DNA from: Clostridia bacterium
Lineage (GTDB): Bacteria > Bacillota > Clostridia > Oscillospirales > CAG-272
Assembly (NCBI GenBank): GCA_017462545.1
Contig: JAFTQX010000028.1
Location: forward strand, 1-50,148
DNA: 50,148 nt
Direction of reading: 5' to 3'
The first letter of the stretch is position 1. Every line of letters begins with the position of its first letter. Below are positions 44,952 through 50,148 of this stretch, piece by piece. The notes beneath the pieces are model-generated. The model worked only from the letters and a program-made list of their open reading frames with translations, was not told where the DNA came from and did not search any database. A program made the translations under genes and the position numbers.

Positions 44952-45920
44952 TTATACTTTCGGTGTCGAGGCGGCGTCGATATCCTCCTGCGACATGCCC
45001 ATTTTGGCCATCAGACGGCGGTTGAACTCCTCGGCGGTGTTGTAGCCCATCATCTTTTGGCGGTGGTTCATGGCGGCAATCTCCAAAACGACCGCGATGT
45101 TTCGACCGGGGCAGACCGGCAGCGTGATCGAGGGGATCTGTACGCCGAGTATGTCGGTCATCTCGTTATCAAGACCAAGGCGGTCATACATCTTGCCGTT
45201 TTCCCACGGCTCCAGGTTGACGATCAGCTCGATCTTGGCGGTGTTTTCGACCGCACCCATACCAAACAGGCGGCATACATCCACAATGCCAATGCCGCGC
45301 AGCTCTACATAGTGACGAATGATCTCGGGCGCAGAGCCAACCAGCGTTTTGGAGGAAACGCGCTTGATCTCGACCGCGTCATCCGCGATCAGGCGGTGGC
45401 CGCGCTTGAGCAGCTCAATGGCCGTTTCGCTCTTGCCAATGCCGCTGTCGCCCAGCAGCAAAACACCCTCGCCGTAAATATTGACCAGCACGCCGTGACG
45501 GGTGATGCGGGGGGCAAGTGCCACGTTGAGATAGGCGATCAGGGCGGCCATAAAGTCACTGGTGCCGCGATTCGTGCGCAGCAGCGGAATGCGATATTTT
45601 TGCGCCATCACGCGCATCTCGTCAAAGGCCTCCAGCCCGGTGGTCAGCACCACGCCGACAGGACCTGCGGCAAAGAATTTTTCAAGGCTCTCGCGCCGCT
45701 CGTTATCATAGAGCTGCTTGAGATACAAATATTCCACCTTGCCGATGATCTCCAGCCGCGCCTTTTCAAAATGGTCAAAAAAGCCGACCAGCGGCAAACC
45801 GGGGCGGTTGACCTGGGTAGAGCAGACCATGATCTCCTCTGCCGGCTGCGGCAGATAGATGGCCTCCAGCTTGTGTTCACGAATGACCTCGGATAGCGGT
45901 ACGCTGTATATGTCCTCCAT
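44952..45920 (-). CDS. hprK: HPr(Ser) kinase/phosphorylase
   Basis: 322 residues. Bifunctional enzyme that phosphorylates and dephosphorylates Ser46 of HPr, controlling carbon catabolite repression in Firmicutes. The N-terminal domain (about 1-130) is followed by the kinase domain with P-loop G-D-S-G-I-G-K-S-E (157-165) and the HprK signature E-L-R-G-I-G-I-V-D-V (about 207-216). The ribosome binding site GGGAG precedes the ATG. The usual neighbour lgt is not present here. Confidence 0.96.
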   Translation of the reverse strand: MEDIYSVPLSEVIREHKLEAIYLPQPAEEIMVCSTQVNRPGLPLVGFFDHFEKARLEIIGKVEYLYLKQLYDNERRESLEKFFAAGPVGVVLTTGLEAFDEMRVMAQKYRIPLLRTNRGTSDFMAALIAYLNVALAPRITRHGVLVNIYGEGVLLLGDSGIGKSETAIELLKRGHRLIADDAVEIKRVSSKTLVGSAPEIIRHYVELRGIGIVDVCRLFGMGAVENTAKIELIVNLEPWENGKMYDRLGLDNEMTDILGVQIPSITLPVCPGRNIAVVLEIAAMNHRQKMMGYNTAEEFNRRLMAKMGMSQEDIDAASTPKV

Positions 45921-45947
45921 AGGCTCCCTCTTTCCGTTTTTTCTTCC

Positions 45948-45976
45948 ATTATAACGGAAAAACAGAAAAAAGTAAA
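45948..45976 (-). promoter_or_regulatory. Promoter of hprK
   Basis: On the minus strand TTTACT (45976-45971), 17-base spacer, TATAAT (45953-45948), about 28 bases before the start codon. Confidence 0.7.
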
Positions 45977-46068
45977 GAGAAAAAGATGAAAAAGAGTGGT
46001 CGCATTCACAAAAAAGTCACATTGTTCTGCTAAAATAGAGGATAAAAGAAAACAAGGAGCCTTTTTTG

Positions 46069-47019
46069 ATGAAACGATATACCTGTTTTCGCCGCGTGCT
46101 TGCCCTCCTTCTCCTGACCCTGATGCTGGTGGCAATGCCCGGCTGTTCCAAATACCGCGTGGAAATGTCCAACAGCCGCCAAAGCGAGACCATGCTGACG
46201 CTTGGTGAGACAACGGTTGCCTATGAGGTGGTTTATTTCTTCTATCACACCTATCTCGAGGCGTATCCTACCGAGAGCTTTGACGCGCGCATGGCGCGGG
46301 TCAAGAGCGGCGTGTGTGAGCTGTACGCCATCTTTGACGTTTGCCGCGATTACGGCATAGATCCCTACGGTGAAACGGTCAATGATGCATTGAATGAAAC
46401 GGTGAAAGAAATGATCGATGAGTTTCCTACCCGCCGTGACTATATTGATCGCATTACCGAGCAGCATATGACCGATACGGTTTCCCGCCTGCTGCTTCGC
46501 TCCTACCTGTGTCAGGAGATGCTGATGGAGGAGCTGGAGGGGGAGCTGGAAAATGATGCAGTGCTGGATGCGTTTCTTGCGCGTGAGGATGTTCTTCGCG
46601 TGCTGTCCTTGACCTTGAATTTTGGCACACAGACCGAGGCCATGCGCCGCCGCGCTGAGGAGATTGTGGCACTGCTTGCCGAGGCAGAGGATACCGACGA
46701 GGCGTTTATGGAGATTGCGCGTCGCAAGGCCACCATGGAGGATGAGCATACCTATATCACGGTGAGCCAATGGTACAGCCTGTGCGGTGAGGGAGCTCCC
46801 GCACCGGAGAAGGGCACCATCAGCGCCCCGCTTTACGAGGGGGAGACCTGCGTGATGATGCGCGTTTCCGATAAGGATGCCGATTATGCGAGAGCCCATC
46901 GTGACGAGATCACGCCCGGATATTTGGAGTGCCTGATTGCCGATCGGGCTGCTGAATTGGCTGCCGCGCTGCAGCAGACGGCAGCATACGATGCGCTGAC
47001 GGAGGACAGCTTCGCGTGA
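46069..47019 (+). CDS. PrsA/SurA-like lipoprotein
   Basis: 316 residues. Lipoprotein signal with lipobox A-M-P-G-C at about residue 26, then a helical domain like the N-terminal chaperone part of SurA/PrsA foldases, and a region (about 180-245) that could be a degenerate parvulin domain, though the usual catalytic signature is not clear. It probably helps fold proteins outside the membrane. The ATG at 46069 has AAGGAG 9 bases upstream; a TTG at 46066 is also in frame. The stop overlaps the GTG of the next gene, so the two work together. Confidence 0.75.
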   Translation: MKRYTCFRRVLALLLLTLMLVAMPGCSKYRVEMSNSRQSETMLTLGETTVAYEVVYFFYHTYLEAYPTESFDARMARVKSGVCELYAIFDVCRDYGIDPYGETVNDALNETVKEMIDEFPTRRDYIDRITEQHMTDTVSRLLLRSYLCQEMLMEELEGELENDAVLDAFLAREDVLRVLSLTLNFGTQTEAMRRRAEEIVALLAEAEDTDEAFMEIARRKATMEDEHTYITVSQWYSLCGEGAPAPEKGTISAPLYEGETCVMMRVSDKDADYARAHRDEITPGYLECLIADRAAELAAALQQTAAYDALTEDSFA

Positions 47020-47828
47020 GGCTGCGGTTTTTTCAATCGGAACGGGTAGACATGGTCGCCTACGCCGTCTACCGTGGCGGTCGCGTTTTGTTCCGCAATG
47101 CACTCTTTCGTGCTTACTTTGATGGCGAGGCGCACATGTGTGATGCCCTGCTTGAGACAAAAACGATCTATCATTTTCAAACGCCGATCGCGCATTACGC
47201 AATGCGATATCAGTTTTCGCTGGGCGGTGAGGACTATACGCTTTTGATCTGCCTGCCTGACGAGACGGTTGCCGGCAGAGAGCAGGAGATCGATACGCTG
47301 ATGCAATCGGCGGGCGATCTCTTCCGCGTGATTCTTGCCTTTACCGAGGCAAAAAACGCACCCCCTTCTCCCGTGGAGGTGCATATGCTGGTGCAGGATA
47401 TCTGCGTGGCGGTCAAGCAGCAATTCTCTGCTGCGCTTGCGATACAGGCGCAGGAGGGGACGGTCAGCCGCGGCACGGCTGTTCTGCTGAATCGAGAGGG
47501 CTTTTTGCTGACACTTGGTTTTCTCTTGCCCTGCCTCTTGGAGCGCGGACGGGTAACCGTGACGCTGGAAAAGGATGCAAATGATGCACTTGTCATCGCT
47601 TTTTGCGCGGAGAGAACGGTGAACAATTCCTTTCACCGTGCACTGGCACGGGAGATTGGTGCTGCTTGCGGCTTCTGCGTGTATTTTGAGGAAACCGGCC
47701 TCCGCTTTGTGATGGCCGCCTGCCATTCGATGCCGCATGTGCTGCATTCTGCCGATGTCACAGCCGATGTCGCCTGTCTGCAGATCGGCTCGCTGCTGTG
47801 TGCGGATGCCGAGGTCGCGCTTGCTTGA
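47016..47828 (+). CDS. Protein resembling a degenerate histidine-kinase ATPase region
   Basis: 270 residues, GTG start overlapping the previous stop (GTGA). No membrane helix or signal peptide. The last 150 residues follow the outline of a sensor-kinase HATPase domain: V-H-M-L-V-Q-D-I-C, a helix where the N box should be (F-L-L-P-C-L-L-E-R-G-R-V-T-V-T-L), and R-A-L-A-R-E-I-G-A-A-C-G near the end. The N-box Asn and the G1 D-x-G-x-G motif are absent, as is an H-box. It should therefore not bind ATP in the normal way. This is a pattern match by eye; the protein may belong to an unnamed family. Confidence 0.55.
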   Translation: MRLRFFQSERVDMVAYAVYRGGRVLFRNALFRAYFDGEAHMCDALLETKTIYHFQTPIAHYAMRYQFSLGGEDYTLLICLPDETVAGREQEIDTLMQSAGDLFRVILAFTEAKNAPPSPVEVHMLVQDICVAVKQQFSAALAIQAQEGTVSRGTAVLLNREGFLLTLGFLLPCLLERGRVTVTLEKDANDALVIAFCAERTVNNSFHRALAREIGAACGFCVYFEETGLRFVMAACHSMPHVLHSADVTADVACLQIGSLLCADAEVALA

Positions 47829-47832
47829 TACG

Positions 47833-47883
47833 AAAAACCCCTTGTTACGCTTGCTGGATGGCAGGCGCGACAAGGGATTTTTT
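47833..47883. terminator. Bidirectional terminator
   Basis: CCCTTGT (47839-47845) pairs with ACAAGGG (47870-47876), with inner pairing around a GGATGG loop, A5 on the left and T6 on the right. It ends the lipoprotein pair and, from the other side, spoVM. Confidence 0.8.
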
Positions 47884-47884
47884 G

Positions 47885-47968
47885 TTATGCGTCTTTGCGG
47901 CCAATGTGGAAAAGCCGCCGCAGCAGGGGAGAAAGAAAGCGCGGAGAACGAACAACGACGATTTTCAT
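47885..47968 (-). CDS. spoVM: Stage V sporulation protein SpoVM
   Basis: 27 codons. The peptide aligns without gaps to Bacillus subtilis SpoVM (26 residues), with identical Met1, Lys2, Pro9, Phe11, Leu12, Arg17 and the end R-K-D (24-26). SpoVM is an amphipathic helix that binds the convex forespore membrane, anchors the SpoIVA coat basement layer and inhibits FtsH. Pro9, needed for membrane targeting, is present. GAGG lies 8 bases before the ATG. A start-to-stop frame this short is easily missed by gene callers. It follows the 51-residue membrane gene by 29 bases on the same strand. Confidence 0.88.
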   Translation of the reverse strand: MKIVVVRSPRFLSPLLRRLFHIGRKDA

Positions 47969-47997
47969 AAGTAGTACCTCGGCCGGGATGCTTTTTG

Positions 47998-48153
47998 TTA
48001 TTTCCCGGAAAAATAGATCAATCCGACGCCGATAATGGTCAGCGCCTCAATGACCACCAGCACCTGCTCCGGTAGGAAAAACGAAACCAAAATTCCAACG
48101 CCGAAGGCAAGCACAGCGATCCCCAGCGTCCTGCACAGCTGTATAGACTTCAT
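47998..48153 (-). CDS. 51-residue membrane protein upstream of spoVM
   Basis: Two hydrophobic stretches (about 10-27 and 31-48) joined by a short L-P-E-Q turn make a helical hairpin; the N-terminus is basic and the C-terminus ends S-G-K. AGGAGG lies 8 bases before the ATG, so the frame is convincingly a gene despite its size. Placement just upstream of spoVM in the same direction suggests a sporulation-time transcript. A CATATGAT sequence about 45 bases upstream of the start resembles a SigE/SigK -10 box, but no clear -35 partner was found. Family not recognised. Confidence 0.75.
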   Translation of the reverse strand: MKSIQLCRTLGIAVLAFGVGILVSFFLPEQVLVVIEALTIIGVGLIYFSGK

Positions 48154-48226
48154 CACCTTTTCCTCCTATACGCGAAAACGCGCTTTGTTACCATCATATG
48201 CGTGAAAAGGAAAAAGTGTGTCTTTT

Positions 48227-49141
48227 TTATGCAGGATAGTCGTTGCCCACCGGCTCGCCCTTGCGTAACCGGTCAACCACCGTTTCGATAGCGGGGAAGA
48301 TCTGATTCCAGCCGTGGTCACGCTCCATCACCTGCAGACCTACGTTGCCAATGCTGTCATTTGGAAATGTGATCCAGGTGTAGAAGAGCAGCCCGCCCGG
48401 GTTCTTTTCCTTTTCCAGACAACGCGCGAAGTTGTAGAGGTGCTCAAGGGCGTACTGCTCCTCCTTGTCACCGCGGTAGTTCATGGTGCCGGGCACATAC
48501 CAAACGCGGATCTTGTCTACCATGTCGCCCATGCGCTCGTGCATCTCCTCATGGATCTTGTCATAGGTCTCGGATTTGTAGGGATGGTAGAGGTCGTAGG
48601 CAATATCCGTGATATAGCGGATGCAATCGGGCGTGATGCTGTCTACATGCGGGATCGTCCAATAATTTGGCGCGACCGGTGCAATGCAGAAGCAGGGAAT
48701 GATGCGCATCTCGGGCAGGATCTCACGCATCGCCCGGGTGGCTTTGGTAAAATCAGCGGCAGAGATGCCCTGCAAAAAGGGCTCGTCTACATAAAAGCCG
48801 AGAATGGCATCCTTGTAGGGGCGCGCATCCAGCGCGGCCTTCATCTCTACCAGACGCTCGCGATAGTCGGCGTGCAGCTCCTGCTTGGCGTAGTATTCAC
48901 CGCCCACGTCTACCATCATCTCCTCACGGCTCACGCGGCGAAAGAGAAGATAGGTGAAGGTGATAAAGGCCCGCTTGCCTGCGGCCGCGATCTCGCGCAG
49001 CTGGGTGTCAAACACCTCGCCACGGTAGTCGCATTCACAAATAAACAGGTCAAGGGCGGGGTTCTTCAGGGCAAAATCAAAGCCCTCACGCCCCTTTTCA
49101 AGCCCCGTGTGAAACATGCCAAAGTGCAATTCTCTTTCCAT
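48227..49141 (-). CDS. Putative TIM-barrel glycosidase-like protein
   Basis: 304 residues, no signal peptide. The order of strands and the conserved F-Y-V-D-E-P-F motif (about 116-122, Asp and Glu at a strand end) suggest a (beta/alpha)8 barrel related to glycoside hydrolases; Trp/Tyr/His-rich segments such as W-T-I-P-H-V-D-S-I-T-P and L-F-Y-T-W-I-T-F would line the pocket. I cannot assign a family. AAGGAGGT precedes the ATG. It lies after a terminator downstream of the DUF4091 gene, which may be functionally related. Confidence 0.68.
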   Translation of the reverse strand: MERELHFGMFHTGLEKGREGFDFALKNPALDLFICECDYRGEVFDTQLREIAAAGKRAFITFTYLLFRRVSREEMMVDVGGEYYAKQELHADYRERLVEMKAALDARPYKDAILGFYVDEPFLQGISAADFTKATRAMREILPEMRIIPCFCIAPVAPNYWTIPHVDSITPDCIRYITDIAYDLYHPYKSETYDKIHEEMHERMGDMVDKIRVWYVPGTMNYRGDKEEQYALEHLYNFARCLEKEKNPGGLLFYTWITFPNDSIGNVGLQVMERDHGWNQIFPAIETVVDRLRKGEPVGNDYPA

Positions 49142-49159
49142 AACGATGACCTCCTTTTT

Positions 49160-49198
49160 TAAAAAAACGGGTACCTGCTATAAAAAGTAGATACCCGT
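49160..49198 (-). terminator. Terminator after the DUF4091 gene
   Basis: On the minus strand ACGGGTA (49198-49192) pairs with TACCCGT (49173-49167), followed by seven T. It separates the two carbohydrate-related genes and may allow partial read-through. Confidence 0.8.
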
Positions 49199-49206
49199 GT
49201 GTTGCA

Positions 49207-50148
49207 TTAAGCCAGTTTTGCAGCGATCTTCTCGCACAGACGTGCCGTCAGGCGATCAAGCCAGCCGTGCTCGGTGGGATATACGTTCAGGCCGGTGACA
49301 CCCTCCTCATCAAGGAAGGCAAGGGCGGCCTCGCGCCCTGCAAGCGACTCATAGAGATAGAGCATGCGGGAAATCTTCATGCCCGTGCCCATGGCGTACA
49401 AACGCAGAGAGGCGTTGGCACCAAAGCCGGCATAGTCGGGGTAAACGATAAACGCGTCACCTGCCGAGAATACGGCATCCGAGTCGGTGTTGTTGTAGGG
49501 AATGATCGAGCGGCGGGAGTGCATGCTGTTGTAGAAGTTGAAGCCCCAGTGCAGGAACAGATCCATATCATAGCGATACAGCTGCAGACCGAGCACCGAA
49601 ACGCGGGGCAGGGGCAGAGAGAGGAAGCGGTTGGTAAAGTGGTTGTTTACCGGGCCGCAGCAGTAGTAGGTGCAGAGCGGGCGAATGCCTGCCTCAATAT
49701 ACTTATCGACCGTGGCAACAGAGCAAACCGAATACTCGCGGTCGGTCGTGCCGGCATACTCCAGGTGCGAGCAGGCATCCAAGGTGCGGCTCTTGCCGAT
49801 CAGGGGTATGATAAAGTTCTTGCAGGCCATGTACTGGTCATACTGCTCCAGGTTCGGCTCGTCCGAAATATGGAAGAAGGAGATCTCCTCTGCGCCAATC
49901 TCACGCAGGTTGGCGTTCAGCGCGGTCAGCATCTGACGCAAAAAGTCCTTATACTCGTCAGAGAGGGCGTCGGTCTCCCAGCCAAAGCGGCGGCGCAGGC
50001 GGCCGTTCTGGTCACGCACCATGATCTTGGGCGCGTTCTTGGCACCCCACTGGGTGTAGCAGGGGGGCATTTCCAGATATTTGATGCCGTGCGCGAGGGC
50101 AAAGCGGATAAACTCATTGGTTTTTGTAAAATCAAAGGTAAAGACGCC
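49207..50148 (-). CDS. DUF4091-type glycoside-hydrolase-like protein, 5' end missing
   Basis: The C-terminal 313 residues are in the window; the frame is open to the right edge, so the start lies outside (an in-frame ATG at 50070 is internal). The reading contains K-Y-L-E-M-P-P-C-Y-T-Q-W-G-A-K-N-A-P, I-S-F-F-H-I-S-D-E-P-N near the middle with a probable catalytic Glu, and a closing G-W-L-D-R-L-T segment, features of DUF4091 proteins, which carry a barrel domain associated with glycan breakdown. Substrate unknown. Confidence 0.8.
   Translation of the reverse strand, partial: GVFTFDFTKTNEFIRFALAHGIKYLEMPPCYTQWGAKNAPKIMVRDQNGRLRRRFGWETDALSDEYKDFLRQMLTALNANLREIGAEEISFFHISDEPNLEQYDQYMACKNFIIPLIGKSRTLDACSHLEYAGTTDREYSVCSVATVDKYIEAGIRPLCTYYCCGPVNNHFTNRFLSLPLPRVSVLGLQLYRYDMDLFLHWGFNFYNSMHSRRSIIPYNNTDSDAVFSAGDAFIVYPDYAGFGANASLRLYAMGTGMKISRMLYLYESLAGREAALAFLDEEGVTGLNVYPTEHGWLDRLTARLCEKIAAKLA

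Noticed and set aside
49152-49167. Poly-T/poly-A run as an insertion scar
   Set aside because: It is explained by the T-run of the DUF4091 terminator next to the ribosome binding site of the next gene.

Overview
The window reads as a chromosomal stretch of a Gram-positive, endospore-forming Clostridia-type bacterium, probably a gut lineage. Supporting evidence: a 27-codon spoVM, a T-box in front of ileS, an HPr kinase (hprK), Firmicutes-type ribosome binding sites and promoters, an AddA recombination nuclease, many lipoproteins, a BspA-type repeat protein and a CotH-family protein. Coding density is high, and most genes look GC-rich by eye. A few AT-rich islets (the SLOG/RHH pair near 7.5-8.2 kb, the DUF4143 ATPase near 22.5-23.9 kb) look like later arrivals. 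No rRNA, tRNA, CRISPR array, insertion sequence or prophage was recognised.

Layout. 1-0.25 kb: the 5' part of a lipoprotein made of a 12-bp, GETG-coding tandem repeat. 0.3-4.4 kb: a MarR-controlled heterodimeric ABC exporter with a double operator directly behind a consensus promoter. 4.4-6.1 kb: a lipoprotein overlapping alanine racemase. 6.16-7.5 kb: cobalamin riboswitch, DUF4430 (transcobalamin-like) lipoprotein and ECF S component, read here as a B12 capture and uptake unit. 7.5-8.2 kb: SLOG and ribbon-helix-helix genes, divergent. 8.3-14.0 kb: a fruK-like kinase, truB and addA. 14.2-22.5 kb: a six-gene operon (ABC ATPase, ABC-2 permease, two GldG-type proteins, a DUF4340 protein, a MutS-like ATPase). 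22.5-23.9 kb: a DUF4143 ATPase flanked by a 14-bp direct repeat. 23.9-26.2 kb: metY-metA for methionine synthesis through O-acetylhomoserine. 26.3-28.8 kb: a CotH-family protein and a PhnP-like hydrolase.

28.8-31.9 kb: an XRE regulator and the TrkH/TrkA potassium uptake pair. 32.0-36.6 kb: a lipoprotein, then mrnC-hisS-ygiQ from a promoter whose -35 box lies in a terminator loop. 36.6-37.75 kb: a small unknown protein and about 0.9 kb of non-coding DNA rich in inverted repeats. 37.8-41.2 kb: type-2 ileS under an isoleucine T-box. 41.3-42.5 kb: a Gfo/Idh/MocA oxidoreductase. 42.6-44.9 kb: a BspA-like leucine-rich-repeat lipoprotein. 44.9-47.8 kb: hprK, a PrsA/SurA-like lipoprotein and a protein resembling a degenerate histidine-kinase ATPase domain. 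47.9-48.2 kb: spoVM and a 51-residue membrane protein. 48.2-50.1 kb: two genes resembling carbohydrate-active enzymes, the last cut by the window edge.

The points most worth following up are the riboswitch-controlled B12-binding lipoprotein/S-component pair, the ABC-GldG-GldG-DUF4340-MutS operon with an apparent non-standard start codon, the very short spoVM with its small membrane partner, and the structured non-coding block at 36.9-37.7 kb. Functional statements rest on recognised motifs and gene order. No database search was run.
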